Origin: an uncultured Pseudomonadales bacterium
GTDB lineage: Bacteria; Pseudomonadota; Gammaproteobacteria; Pseudomonadales; Cellvibrionaceae
Assembly (NCBI GenBank): GCA_947487765.1
Contig: CANKXO010000004.1
Location: forward strand, 1-64,000
Direction: 5' to 3'
Length of the DNA: 64,000 nt
A program made the position numbers and the translations under genes. The notes beneath the pieces were generated by a model. That model did no database searches. It worked only from the letters and a program-made list of their open reading frames with translations, and had not been told where the DNA came from. Within the stretch, counting starts at the first letter, position 1. Each line of letters starts with the position of its first letter. Below are positions 47,548-62,144 of this stretch, in pieces.

Positions 47548-48654
47548 ATGAAATTCACTGTAAAACGTGATGCTTTATTAGGACCCCTACAACTTGTTGC
47601 TGGCGTTGTTGAGCGTCGTCAGACCCTTCCTGTTCTTGCTAATATATTATTCGTTTTAACAGAAGATAACCTGTCGCTGACAGGTACAGATTTAGAAGTA
47701 GAAATTGTTGGTCGCTTAGCGGTTGAATCAGTATCTGATACGGGTGAAGTAACCGTGCCCGCTCGTAAGCTTGTCGATATTTGTCGCTCTTTACCAGATT
47801 CTTCATCAATTGAAATAACACTCGACGAAAACCAGCGTTTACTTGTTAAAAGTGGTCGTAGCCGATTTACATTATCAACATTGCCAGCTAATGACTTTCC
47901 TGCAACCGATATTAGTGAAGGGGACATCCAATTTAGTTGTCCTCAATTTTTAGTGAAACGCCTGATTGATCGAACCGCATTTGCTATGGCCCAACAGGAT
48001 GTTCGTTATTATTTAAACGGTATGCTATGGGAAGCTGAGGATAACTTATTACGTTGTGTAGCTACTGATGGTCACCGTTTGGCGATGTGTACCAGAGAAT
48101 TAGATATCCAGGTACCGGCTAAAACCCAGGCGATATTACCTCGCAAAGGCGTGATTGAGCTTTCTCGATTATTAAAGGAAGAAGAAGCGAGTGTACAAGT
48201 TACGTTGAGTAGCCATCATATGCGAGTAGAAACTACAGACTATACTCTGACATCAAAACTGGTGGATGGTAAGTTCCCTGATTATGAGCGTGTGTTGCCA
48301 AAAGGTGGCGACAATATCTTATTAGGAAATAGAGAAGAATTAAAACAAGCATTTGGACGAACAGCGATTTTGTCCAATGAAAAGTATCGTGGTGTACGCC
48401 TCACCTTGGCTGATGGCTTACTAACAATAGTTGCTAATAACCCCGAGCAGGAAGAAGCAGAAGAGCAGGTCGTAGTCGACTATTCAGGTGACAATATAGA
48501 GATAGGCTTTAATGTCAGTTATCTACAAGATGTCACTAATGTATTGAACACAGAAAATATTAAACTGACTTTGTCAGATGCGAATAGTAGTGCATTGCTA
48601 GAAGAGCCAGAAACAGGCGATTCAGTTTATGTCGTTATGCCTATGAGGCTTTGA
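47548..48654 (+). CDS. dnaN: DNA polymerase III beta sliding clamp
   Basis: The 368-residue clamp subunit has the usual three repeated domains, starting MKFTVKRDALLGPLQLVAGV and ending in DSVYVVMPMRL, the typical clamp C-terminus. It tethers polymerase to DNA and also feeds back on DnaA through RIDA where Hda exists. It lies between dnaA and recF. Confidence 0.97.
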   Translation: MKFTVKRDALLGPLQLVAGVVERRQTLPVLANILFVLTEDNLSLTGTDLEVEIVGRLAVESVSDTGEVTVPARKLVDICRSLPDSSSIEITLDENQRLLVKSGRSRFTLSTLPANDFPATDISEGDIQFSCPQFLVKRLIDRTAFAMAQQDVRYYLNGMLWEAEDNLLRCVATDGHRLAMCTRELDIQVPAKTQAILPRKGVIELSRLLKEEEASVQVTLSSHHMRVETTDYTLTSKLVDGKFPDYERVLPKGGDNILLGNREELKQAFGRTAILSNEKYRGVRLTLADGLLTIVANNPEQEEAEEQVVVDYSGDNIEIGFNVSYLQDVTNVLNTENIKLTLSDANSSALLEEPETGDSVYVVMPMRL

Positions 48655-48739
48655 TTTGCATAAAAGGAATATAACGGCGATTCATTTCGATAATTTTTCC
48701 TCACGCTTAAGTCATAGACAGTAAAAATAACTGATATCA

Positions 48740-52356
<3,617 letters not shown>

Positions 52357-52380
52357 TGAGTCAACGATATTTTAATAACC

Positions 52381-52408
52381 AAAAGCCAGCATTACGCTGG
52401 CTTTTTTA
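52381..52408 (+). terminator. Terminator after gyrB
   Basis: AAAAGCCAGC-ATTAC-GCTGGCTTTT and a continuing T run form a strong rho-independent terminator 25 bp past the gyrB stop. Confidence 0.93.
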
Positions 52409-52526
52409 TTTATCTTTAGCTGAAAGCAAAAAGAACAAATAAGACAGAAAAATCCTTCATTTTTCAAAATCTTGCATATACTTAATAAAATAGTAAATGA
52501 TATAGAAGCGAGATCTTAAAGGAGCT

Positions 52527-54200
52527 ATGAGCAAGGCCCAACAACCACTGCAGCAAATTGATATCATCAAAATCTACGAGAAAAAGCGTTGCTTGATTGT
52601 TGATGATTTAACGGAAGTACGAGCTGCTTATAAGCGAATGCTCCGGTCTTTTGGTGCCACAGAGATAGATACTGCAGCAACTGGCGACCAAGCAATGCAG
52701 ATGTGTGAAGGCCGACAATATGGGATGATTATTTGCGACTACAATCTTGATGAATCAAAAGATGGCCAACAGGTATTAGAAGAGTTGCGTCATATGCAAC
52801 TACTAAAATATACCACTCTCTTTATCATCATCACGGCTGAAACGTCTCGAGAGATGGTACTAGGCGCAATTGAAAATCAACCAGACGACTATATCACTAA
52901 GCCCATTTCTCAAAAAATGATGCGTTCACGACTCGATCGCGCATTGTTAAAACACGAAGAGCTCTATCAAATTAAGTCTGCCATGGACAGTAAAAGCTAT
53001 GGGCGAGCGATTCGCTTGTGTGATGAAAAAATTGCCGCGAATAGTCGTTATCGTTGGGAGTGCGTACGTTATAAGGCACAAATATATTGGTTGATGGGCG
53101 AAATAGATGATACAAAAAGGATTTATGAAGAGGCTCTTGAAGAAAAAGAATTCATTTGGGCAAAAATCGGATTAGCAAGAACACTAATTCACTCAGGACA
53201 ATACGAGAATATTGAGCCTATATTGAAAGGCATTCTCCGTGATGATCATCGTTACATTGAAGCCCATGATATTCTTTCAGAATTTTATGAAAAGACACGT
53301 CAATATAAAAAAGCTCAAGACGCCACACAAACAGCAACAAAACTATCGCCAAAATCTATATTGCGTCATCGCCGCTTAGCTGAGCTAGCTGAAGAAAACC
53401 ATGATGATGAAACCTGTTTAAAAGCTTATGAAGAAGCTATTCGTTGGAACTATAATTCCTGCCATGCTGATGCAGAAGACTATTTAAGCTTAGCGCGTAA
53501 AACAGTAAGCGTAACTAAAGGTCGCAAAGATCGAGATTCTGTTGATAAAACAAAAAAAGCAATAAGTTTATTAGATCGAATGAGGCGCCGTTTCCCCGAG
53601 CGTAAAAATAAAGTGAAATCAGGTTTGATCGAATCACAATTGCATTCTAACCAAGGTAAAGATAGTTTTGCTAAGTCTGCATTAGAAGCCGCGGAAAAAG
53701 AATATGATATTCTTGATCCAAAAGAAATGGATGCACGTTTAGACTATGCACAATCGCAATTAATGACAGGAGACAAGAAAAAAGCCTATAAAGAATTGCA
53801 CATGGTCTCACGTGAATGTAAGAATGATAAAAAAATATTGGAGCGCGTCGATAAAATTAGTGAAGAACCAATTACCGTTGCAGGTAAGCAATGTGCAGCA
53901 GATTTGTCACGCTCAGGCATCGAAGCCTACCAACGTAAAGATTACGATGCCTCATTAATTATTTTTACAGATGCACTGAAAATGTTTCCGAACCATACCG
54001 GTGTAAATTTAAATATGGTTCAGGTTTCATTGGCAAAGACTGACGCAGAAGGAAAAAGTAAAGATCTTTATGAGCGTTGTAAAGATTGCCTACTTCGAGT
54101 TGATAGTATTGGGAAAGAACATAAACAATACGAACGATTTAGATTTCTTCACAATCAATATAAAACAATCTATGCCGATTATATTGAAAAAAGAATGTAG
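52527..54200 (+). CDS. Response regulator with TPR-like C-terminal domain
   Basis: The 557-residue protein has an N-terminal receiver domain (about 18-135) with acidic pair D26-D27, phospho-acceptor D71 (IICDYNLDE), T103 and K125 (YITKPIS), all intact. The rest (about 150-555) is helical repeats of TPR type, for example KIGLARTLIHSGQYENIEP and AHDILSEFYEKTRQYKKA. There is no DNA-binding or enzymatic output domain, so the output is probably protein-protein. AAAGGAGC lies just before the ATG. No histidine kinase lies nearby. Similar proteins in Pseudomonas and relatives are of unclear function. Confidence 0.88.
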   Translation: MSKAQQPLQQIDIIKIYEKKRCLIVDDLTEVRAAYKRMLRSFGATEIDTAATGDQAMQMCEGRQYGMIICDYNLDESKDGQQVLEELRHMQLLKYTTLFIIITAETSREMVLGAIENQPDDYITKPISQKMMRSRLDRALLKHEELYQIKSAMDSKSYGRAIRLCDEKIAANSRYRWECVRYKAQIYWLMGEIDDTKRIYEEALEEKEFIWAKIGLARTLIHSGQYENIEPILKGILRDDHRYIEAHDILSEFYEKTRQYKKAQDATQTATKLSPKSILRHRRLAELAEENHDDETCLKAYEEAIRWNYNSCHADAEDYLSLARKTVSVTKGRKDRDSVDKTKKAISLLDRMRRRFPERKNKVKSGLIESQLHSNQGKDSFAKSALEAAEKEYDILDPKEMDARLDYAQSQLMTGDKKKAYKELHMVSRECKNDKKILERVDKISEEPITVAGKQCAADLSRSGIEAYQRKDYDASLIIFTDALKMFPNHTGVNLNMVQVSLAKTDAEGKSKDLYERCKDCLLRVDSIGKEHKQYERFRFLHNQYKTIYADYIEKRM

Positions 54201-54244
54201 AATTTTTTCAAAGCTCAAGTTGATTTATCTACACTAGTTTTAAT

Positions 54245-55093
54245 TTAATTCGACAGTGCTTCTCGTAAAGTATCAATAACAGCTTTTGTTTCTGGCCGAA
54301 CCCCTCTCCAAATAAAAAAAGATTCAGCTCCCTGGCACACTAGCATACCGAGACCATCGCTAATATTTTTAACAGAGTTTTCTTCTGCCCAGAGTAAAAA
54401 AGGCGTGAGTTGTTTGCTGTACATCATATCATAGCAACAAGTATTCTCTGTTGTTATGCCTATAGGTAACGGTGGTAGTTTCCCAGACAAACTTGCAGAG
54501 GTTCCATTGATAATAAGATCAAATGATTGGCCTGCTAATTCAGAAAAAGAGCAGGCGGTAATAGGAAAAATATCAGAAAAATCATTAGCAAGTTTTTCGG
54601 CTTTTTCTTTAGTGCGATTAGCAATAACAATCGTTGAAGGGCTTTCTTGAATAAACGGTTCTAATATTCCGCGAACAGCACCACCTGCTCCTAGGATTAA
54701 AATACGTTTGCCTTTAATCTTCCAATTTAAATGAGATGTAATATCGGTAACAAGGCCAACGCCATCGGTATTATCCCCTACCACTTCCCCATTACTTTGA
54801 AGTACGAGAGTATTAACGGCACCTGCACGCTTAGCGCGAGGTGTTAATTTTTTTGCATAGTTAAAAGCATCTTCTTTAAAAGGCACGGTAATATTCAGTC
54901 CTTTACCATTGTTGGCAAAAAATTTATTCGCTGCTGTTTCGAAATGATTAAGCTCTACACATTGAGCTTTGTATGTTAGCTCCTGCTGAGTTTGTTCTGC
55001 AAAAGCTGTTTGCAATGTAGGTGATTTAGAATGGGCTATAGGGTTACCGAATACGGCGTAATTATCTATCATGGTATGGTGAGGCTCTGTCAT
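54245..55093 (-). CDS. aroE: Shikimate dehydrogenase
   Basis: The 282-residue NADP enzyme reduces 3-dehydroshikimate. It has NPIAHSKSPTLQTAF (substrate site), LNITVPFKEDAF and the Rossmann motif ILGAGGAVRGIL, and ends with a DGLGMLVCQGAESFF region. The start at 55093 overlaps no gene and lies two bases from the hemF stop. An upstream ATG at 55165 would reach deep into hemF and is unlikely. It is coupled to hemF. Confidence 0.95.
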   Translation of the reverse strand: MTEPHHTMIDNYAVFGNPIAHSKSPTLQTAFAEQTQQELTYKAQCVELNHFETAANKFFANNGKGLNITVPFKEDAFNYAKKLTPRAKRAGAVNTLVLQSNGEVVGDNTDGVGLVTDITSHLNWKIKGKRILILGAGGAVRGILEPFIQESPSTIVIANRTKEKAEKLANDFSDIFPITACSFSELAGQSFDLIINGTSASLSGKLPPLPIGITTENTCCYDMMYSKQLTPFLLWAEENSVKNISDGLGMLVCQGAESFFIWRGVRPETKAVIDTLREALSN

Positions 55094-55094
55094 G

Positions 55095-56030
<936 letters not shown>

Positions 56031-56120
56031 CTAGTAATACTTGATGATAAATGTTTATTGTAAAGGAATTTGCTTAAAGAGCCTTTGAAAAATGTTGGTG
56101 AGGTAAAACAGAAAGTCTGT

Positions 56121-56693
56121 TTATTGCCTAATAATCGTTTCTGTAAGCAGGTCGCGGATATCTGAAGGTTTGTTACGCTTACCCACAATACCTTGGGTAA
56201 TAAAATCGAGCTCAGGGCAGCCATTAAAGTATCTCTCTACTTGCCAGTGTGTTTTGGCTGCCGGTTTCCCTTGAGGGTTTGCAGATGTTGAAACAATAGG
56301 GCCACCATAGTATTGGCAAAGTGATTTTACAAGTGGGTGGGCACTTACGCGTATAGCAACGCTTTGATGATCGCCAGTGATCCAGTAAGGGACACTACCA
56401 TTATTCGGTACCAGCCAAGTCACAGGTCCTGGCCAAGAATGTTGCAATTTCGTTTTCTGTTCAGTAGAGAGCCCCTCAAGAATAAAATCAAATTGCTTGA
56501 TATCGGCAGCAACCAGAATTAAACCTTTATCGACAGAGCGATTTTTTAAAGAGAGAATATTCGAAACGGCGCTATAATTAAATAAATCACAGCCTAAACC
56601 CCATACCGCTTCTGTGGGATAAGCAATAACACCACCCTGCCTTATTGTTTGGCTTGCAATACGGATTGAGGGAGTTTTAGACCATTCAAACAT
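56121..56693 (-). CDS. tsaC: Threonylcarbamoyl-AMP synthase
   Basis: The 190-residue YrdC-family enzyme makes threonylcarbamoyl-AMP for t6A37 in tRNA. It has IAYPTEAVWGLGCDLF near the start, PGPVTWLVP and the VSTSANPQGKPAAKT loop. Length equals E. coli TsaC. It is 23 bp downstream of dprA and upstream of hemF. Confidence 0.94.
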   Translation of the reverse strand: MFEWSKTPSIRIASQTIRQGGVIAYPTEAVWGLGCDLFNYSAVSNILSLKNRSVDKGLILVAADIKQFDFILEGLSTEQKTKLQHSWPGPVTWLVPNNGSVPYWITGDHQSVAIRVSAHPLVKSLCQYYGGPIVSTSANPQGKPAAKTHWQVERYFNGCPELDFITQGIVGKRNKPSDIRDLLTETIIRQ

Positions 56694-56716
56694 AGAAGAT
56701 AACTACTTAGAAAAAC

Positions 56717-57892
56717 TTATACGGCTTCATGGACAGCGGCATAGCCCCAGTCAGAGTGTTTGACAACGCCTTTTAGCTCAAGGTTGAGTAATGTCGCTGT
56801 TACTTCAGCACTGGAAAAGCCCGTACGCTCAATCAATTGATCAATAGCAACAGTATCATACCCTATATGATTTAGTAGTTGCCTCTCTTGATTATTAAGC
56901 ATTGGAGAGACATCAGGCTCGGGCGTCACAGTAGAGGTTTCTATTTCGGTGCGCTCCTGCTCTGCGTGTTCCTGGGCCGCTTGCTGGTCGGCAAAATAAC
57001 GAATTAAACCCGCGAGTTGCTTAATGATATCTTCACCGGACTCTACCAGTTGAGCGCCTTGTTTAATAAGCTCATGGCATCCCTTAGATTGAGGATTGTG
57101 GATTGAGCCTGGGACAGCAAAGACTTCACGATTTTGTTCCAGTGCATAGCGTGCAGTAATCAAAGAGCCACTTTTAATAGCAGCTTCCATTACCAGTACT
57201 CCAAGGCTTAAGCCACTGATAATGCGATTACGTTGTGGAAAATTAGCGGCATGGGCTTGGGTACCTGGAATAAACTCTGTGACTAGTAAGCCACCTTTGT
57301 CGAGAATAGCATCTGCTAATCGTTGATGTTTTTGAGGATATACTCTATCAATACCTGTTGCCATTACAGCGATAGTCTTACCTCCAACATTCAATGCCGC
57401 TTCATGAGCAAAGCCATCGATACCTAATGCTAGGCCACTGGTGATTGTAAAACCACCCTGAGAAAGATACCGAGAAAATGAGCGAGTGTTTTCAATACCG
57501 CCTGTCGTTGGGTGACGAGTGCCTATTATCGCAATTTGAGGTAACGCTAATAATTCGGTATTACCTTTAACAAATAAAAGGGGGGGAGGTCTCGATATCT
57601 GTCCCAATAAGCCAGGATAATCTCTATGTTGGTGTGTCACTAAACGGGCATTCTGCCGCTCTATTGACTCAAGTACCTCATAGCCTCTGCAGGCCAAAGG
57701 GCTCATTTCACCCTGTTGTTGAAATTCAGTCAGTGCTTTTTTTGCGTATGGGTTAATTCTTGGTAGGGTTTCTGGTGGGGCGAGGAGAGCTTTTTCAGGG
57801 GTTTTATGTATATCAATCCATGACCAGTAGCGACTAGGTCCAACACCAGGTAGTAATGAGAGTAATAAGGTATAAAAATTTGTATTTTTCAT
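56717..57892 (-). CDS. dprA: DNA processing protein DprA
   Basis: The 391-residue protein loads RecA on incoming single-stranded DNA during transformation. The Rossmann-like core has IAIIGTRHPTTGGIENTR and SGLALGIDGFAHEAAL, FPQRNRIISGLSLGVLVMEA and REVFAVPGS. The C-terminal winged helix is at about 330-385. It lies downstream of the LysM gene. In this lineage dprA is kept even in species not known to be competent. Confidence 0.95.
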   Translation of the reverse strand: MKNTNFYTLLLSLLPGVGPSRYWSWIDIHKTPEKALLAPPETLPRINPYAKKALTEFQQQGEMSPLACRGYEVLESIERQNARLVTHQHRDYPGLLGQISRPPPLLFVKGNTELLALPQIAIIGTRHPTTGGIENTRSFSRYLSQGGFTITSGLALGIDGFAHEAALNVGGKTIAVMATGIDRVYPQKHQRLADAILDKGGLLVTEFIPGTQAHAANFPQRNRIISGLSLGVLVMEAAIKSGSLITARYALEQNREVFAVPGSIHNPQSKGCHELIKQGAQLVESGEDIIKQLAGLIRYFADQQAAQEHAEQERTEIETSTVTPEPDVSPMLNNQERQLLNHIGYDTVAIDQLIERTGFSSAEVTATLLNLELKGVVKHSDWGYAAVHEAV

Positions 57893-57925
57893 AATAGTTC
57901 ATCCTTGAACAGCTATTAAAGTGGA

Positions 57926-58984
57926 TCAGGGTTGACGGGCGTAATCGCCAACTTTGATACCCCGATCCGCTTTTAATACCAAGGCAAGGCTCATCTTATC
58001 AAAGGTTTGGAAGATCATCATCATTCCTGCTCGTTCATCAGGTAAGACAACAGTTCGATCTTTCCGCTTTTTCGCACGTTGATCTTTAACCACGGCACCC
58101 CTTTTGTATATAGAAAGCACATTACCGGGTTTAAGATTGTCTCTTTCTCCACGATTAATCGCTATTACATCTAATAGGCCCACTTGGGTGACGCCTCTTT
58201 CAACGCTGATTATCTTACCATTAATTTCCTCTTCTGGCTCGGAAGGAAAAAATGTTGATTCAATAACACGTTCTTCTGTTGGCAGAATGCTATCGCCGAT
58301 ACGAACATCACCCGTAGTGCGGGTGACTGTTAATGTAGCGATATCTTCTTTTAATGCCCGCATATTGGCACCACCGATATCAACAGCCTGTACGCCTAAT
58401 ATTTCTTTAGTATCGGGGTCGACGTAATTGATACCTCGACGATAGAGCCCATAGTTAGGGATATTATCCGCAAATTGACCACGGCCATAAAGACGATCAC
58501 CAGAGCCTAAAATAAGGCGTTCTTCCTGACCTGCAATGACATAAGGGGACGCTTCTAATACGCCTGTATCAACAACCCTATTACGTAATAACCAGCTGTT
58601 AATTTCATCCAAAGGAATTGCTGGGATGGCATCACTAATTGGTGACGTACGCACTTGAGGAGATAGCCTGTCAGTATTGGAAGGAACGAGGCGCACGGTG
58701 CGATTCACACTGAGGCGGGGTTTACCATCAACATAAATTAAACTAACGACATCACCAGGAAAAATCAGATGAGGGTTCTCGATCTGAGGGTTTGCGTGCC
58801 AAACCTCAGGCCAGAACCAAGGAGAGTTTAAGAATTTTGAGGAAATGCCCCATAAGGTGTCCCCTTTTTGGACGACATATCGATCAGGAGAGTCATCGCG
58901 GAATAGGTCGCTTGCATGGGCAGCCAGTACACAGACTAGGCTCAAAGCCAGAGCAGCAAGAATACCGGAGACATTTATTTTCAT
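57926..58984 (-). CDS. LysM-domain exported protein
   Basis: The 352-residue protein has a signal peptide (residues 1-24, ending AHASD) followed by a LysM domain (about 34-85, YVVQKGDTLWGISSKFL through HLIFPGDVVSLIYV). The remaining 260 residues are a conserved domain without known function. LysM binds peptidoglycan, so it is a periplasmic wall-associated protein. The same gene stands divergent from def in Pseudomonas (PA0020). Confidence 0.9.
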   Translation of the reverse strand: MKINVSGILAALALSLVCVLAAHASDLFRDDSPDRYVVQKGDTLWGISSKFLNSPWFWPEVWHANPQIENPHLIFPGDVVSLIYVDGKPRLSVNRTVRLVPSNTDRLSPQVRTSPISDAIPAIPLDEINSWLLRNRVVDTGVLEASPYVIAGQEERLILGSGDRLYGRGQFADNIPNYGLYRRGINYVDPDTKEILGVQAVDIGGANMRALKEDIATLTVTRTTGDVRIGDSILPTEERVIESTFFPSEPEEEINGKIISVERGVTQVGLLDVIAINRGERDNLKPGNVLSIYKRGAVVKDQRAKKRKDRTVVLPDERAGMMMIFQTFDKMSLALVLKADRGIKVGDYARQP

Positions 58985-59204
58985 GGGATCGATCCTGTTT
59001 TATGTGATGTCAGCTTTGTTATAATGAAACATAAGATACTGATCATCGGCTAAGACTATAATCACTACTCTATTTATAGCATCAAATCCTGTATCATCAT
59101 AGTCTTAGCGTTGATTGTTCGCTTTTTACTAGAAGTTTGTCACAATCGCCCCCATTTGCAAACGTATCAGCAATATTTTTTAATAGTTTAGACCAAGAAA
59201 GATT

Positions 59205-59711
59205 ATGGCAATGCTCGAAATACTTGAATTTCCCGATCCTCGCCTTCGTACCAAGGCGGAACCTGTGGTGTTAGTCGATAATGCCATTCGTAAGACTGTC
59301 GAGGATATGCTTGAAACCATGTATGAAGCTAATGGTATAGGCTTAGCAGCGACACAGGTGAATGTTCATAAACGTATCATTGTTATTGATGTCTCTGAGG
59401 AGAGGTCAGAGCCAATGGTCTTTATTAACCCAAATATTACCGTGCTTGATGAAGAGCCTGATAGTTATGATGAGGGCTGCCTGTCTGTTCCGGGGTTTTA
59501 TGAGACCGTAGAGCGTCCCAAGGGCATTAGGGTTGAGGCTCTCGATAAAGACGGACAATCATTTGTGATTGAGCCTGAAGGCTTATTAGCAGTTTGTTTG
59601 CAGCATGAAGTCGATCATTTAAACGGTAAGTTATTTGTCGACTATATCTCTCCCATGAAACGTAATCGCATCCGTAAAAAGTTAGAAAAACAGCATCGAG
59701 CCCAGGCTTAA
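59205..59711 (+). CDS. def: Peptide deformylase
   Basis: The 168-residue metalloenzyme removes the N-formyl group. The three motifs are intact: [10 protein letters not shown] (about 45-54), [10 protein letters not shown] with the metal-binding cysteine, and [12 protein letters not shown] with two metal-binding histidines. It starts the def-fmt-rsmB-trkA-trkH series and is seven bases upstream of fmt. Confidence 0.97.
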   Translation: MAMLEILEFPDPRLRTKAEPVVLVDNAIRKTVEDMLETMYEANGIGLAATQVNVHKRIIVIDVSEERSEPMVFINPNITVLDEEPDSYDEGCLSVPGFYETVERPKGIRVEALDKDGQSFVIEPEGLLAVCLQHEVDHLNGKLFVDYISPMKRNRIRKKLEKQHRAQA

Positions 59712-59717
59712 CCTTCT

Positions 59718-60707
59718 ATGACCTCCTCTTCTACTGGATTGCGAATCATTTTCGCAGGTACCCCAGACTTTGCAGCTCACCATTTGCAGGCGCTGATCGA
59801 TAGCTCTCACCAGATCGTAGCTGTTTATACCCAGCCAGATCGCCCCGCGGGGAGGGGGAAAAAGCTAACTCCCAGTCCAGTAAAAACATTAGCGTTAGCT
59901 CATGAATTACCAGTCTTGCAGCCGGAATCGCTCAAAGATCCACAGGCTCAGGCAGAGTTATTCGAGCATAATGCTGACGTTATGGTCGTTGTTGCTTATG
60001 GCTTACTACTACCCAAAGCGGTTTTAGAGACCCCGCGTTATGGATGCTTGAATGTTCACGGTTCATTGTTACCTCGTTGGCGCGGCGCGGCGCCTATTCA
60101 GCGAGCTATTCTAGGTGACGACACTGGTGACGGTAATGGCATGGCTGATAAGGAAACCGGTGTGACGATCATGCAGATGGATGTCGGCCTAGATACTGGT
60201 GACATGTTATACAAAAGCGCCTGTGATATTGAGCCCGATGAAACCACAGCGAGTTTACACGATAAATTAATGCGATTAGGCGCTCCAGCGCTATTAGCAA
60301 CGTTGGAGCAAGTTCAGCTGGACCAGCTTCAACCCGAGCCCCAGAATAATGCACAAGCGACCTATGCTGAAAAAATTACCAAGCAAGAGGCTCAGATTGA
60401 TTGGTCAAAACCGGCTACATTTATTGAGCGAAAAATCCGTGCTTATAATCCCTTCCCTGTTGCCTATACCTTTTTAAATGATAAACGCCTTAAGATTTAT
60501 AAAGCGACGTCTATTAATATTTCCAACAATGAAAAAACACCGGGTGATATTGTCGCTTTTAATGAGGATGGTGTGGTTGTCGCGTGTGGAGAAGGAGCTT
60601 TAGCTTTACAACAGTTGCAAGTGCCAGGAAAAAGGTCCATGTCTATCGCTGAACTGCAGAATGGTTATAGTGATTTATTTTCCATAGGCAATCATTTTGG
60701 CGATTAA
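59718..60707 (+). CDS. fmt: Methionyl-tRNA formyltransferase
   Basis: The 329-residue enzyme formylates initiator methionyl-tRNA. It has IIFAGTPDFAAHHL, the catalytic NVHGSLLPRWRGAAPIQ and GLDTGDML, plus a C-terminal OB-like domain. It overlaps rsmB by 11 bases. Confidence 0.97.
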   Translation: MTSSSTGLRIIFAGTPDFAAHHLQALIDSSHQIVAVYTQPDRPAGRGKKLTPSPVKTLALAHELPVLQPESLKDPQAQAELFEHNADVMVVVAYGLLLPKAVLETPRYGCLNVHGSLLPRWRGAAPIQRAILGDDTGDGNGMADKETGVTIMQMDVGLDTGDMLYKSACDIEPDETTASLHDKLMRLGAPALLATLEQVQLDQLQPEPQNNAQATYAEKITKQEAQIDWSKPATFIERKIRAYNPFPVAYTFLNDKRLKIYKATSINISNNEKTPGDIVAFNEDGVVVACGEGALALQQLQVPGKRSMSIAELQNGYSDLFSIGNHFGD

Positions 60708-62136
60708 AAATACTTCCGCTAAAACTGGCAAAAAAGTCACTCCACGTATTGCAGCAGCGGTAGTGTTAGCCCAGCTTCTTAAGCAACAAGGCTCACTGGC
60801 CAGTTTATTACCTCAACAACTATCCTCTTTTTCTACTCAGGAACAAAGCTTTATTAAAGAGTTATGTTATGGTTGTTGTCGTTGGTATCCTCTACTAGAG
60901 CAGATATTAAAACAATTGCTTAAACAGCCTCTTAAGCAAAAAGATGCTGATATTAAGGCGATTCTTTTATTGGGGCTTTATCAATTACAATTTCTACGAA
61001 CTCCCGAACATGCGGCGATCAATGAAAGTGTTAATGCTGTCAGTTTTTTTAAAAAAATATGGGCTAAAAAATTAGTCAATGCTGTGTTGCGTGGTTACCA
61101 ACGAGAGCAGCAAACTCTCTTTGATAAGGCACAAGCACAAACAGCATCTGTACATCCTTTATGGTTAGAGAAAGAAATTGTTTCGGCATGGCCTGAGTAT
61201 GCTTCTGCCATTTTTTCTGCCAATAACCAACATCCACCCCTAACTTTACGAGTCAATTGCCAGCAATCTTCCCGTGATGATTATTTGCAAAAGCTAGAAG
61301 AAAAAGCCATCGTTGCCAGCGTAACGCCTTATAGTGATGTCGGTATTTACCTGAATGTTCCTGTGTCTGTGAACGAGCTACCTGCATTTGATCAGGGTGC
61401 TGCTAGTGTTCAGGATGAGGCTGCGCAGCTATCAGCGGGTTTATTAGATTTAAAGCCGGGCCTGCGGGTACTCGATGCCTGTTGTGCGCCAGGAGGGAAA
61501 ACCTGTCATATAGGAGAGAAAGAGGCTCGGTTAAGTGAATTGATAGGTGTTGATATTGAAGAACGTCGTTTAGGCAAGGTAAGGGATAACCTGAAACGAT
61601 TAAATATTACAGCCGATATTATTTGTGGCGATGCGGCCCAACCAGATAAATGGTGGGATGGTAAACTTTTTGATCGTATCTTACTTGATGCTCCCTGTTC
61701 GGCAACAGGTATTATAAGGCGGCAACCAGATATTAAACTGTTACGTCAGCCTGAACATATTGAAGCCTTAACCACATTACAGTTGAGCTTGTTACAAGCA
61801 CTTTGGCCCTTGCTTGCTGATGGGGGTATACTGCTCTATGCGACTTGTTCGATATTGCCTCAGGAAAATACTCAGATAGTTCAACGCTTTGTAGAGAGCC
61901 GATCTGATGTACTACATGAGCCCATTTTTTCTGAAGATGGTTTTGATAATAATGATATACAATGGGGAATATTACAGCCATTTGGTCGACAACTATTACC
62001 CATTAATGGCTTAAACGAAGCCCAACCTGATACAGAAAAACAGGCTGAAAATAATAAAGGAAAAAGCCATGACGGCTTTTTTTATGCCCGATTAAGGAAA
62101 ATTAAAGAAGGTTTAGCAGATAACAACAAGGCTTAG
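60697..62136 (+). CDS. rsmB: 16S rRNA m5C967 methyltransferase
   Basis: The 479-residue protein has an N-terminal NusB-like RNA-binding domain (about 10-145). The methyltransferase domain has [16 protein letters not shown] (motif I), [16 protein letters not shown] (motif IV cysteine) and [11 protein letters not shown] (motif VI catalytic cysteine). Translation appears to start at a TTG (60697) overlapping the end of fmt, with AGG nine bases upstream, so it is probably coupled. Confidence 0.94.
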   Translation: MAIKNTSAKTGKKVTPRIAAAVVLAQLLKQQGSLASLLPQQLSSFSTQEQSFIKELCYGCCRWYPLLEQILKQLLKQPLKQKDADIKAILLLGLYQLQFLRTPEHAAINESVNAVSFFKKIWAKKLVNAVLRGYQREQQTLFDKAQAQTASVHPLWLEKEIVSAWPEYASAIFSANNQHPPLTLRVNCQQSSRDDYLQKLEEKAIVASVTPYSDVGIYLNVPVSVNELPAFDQGAASVQDEAAQLSAGLLDLKPGLRVLDACCAPGGKTCHIGEKEARLSELIGVDIEERRLGKVRDNLKRLNITADIICGDAAQPDKWWDGKLFDRILLDAPCSATGIIRRQPDIKLLRQPEHIEALTTLQLSLLQALWPLLADGGILLYATCSILPQENTQIVQRFVESRSDVLHEPIFSEDGFDNNDIQWGILQPFGRQLLPINGLNEAQPDTEKQAENNKGKSHDGFFYARLRKIKEGLADNNKA

Positions 62137-62144
62137 AAAGCAAC

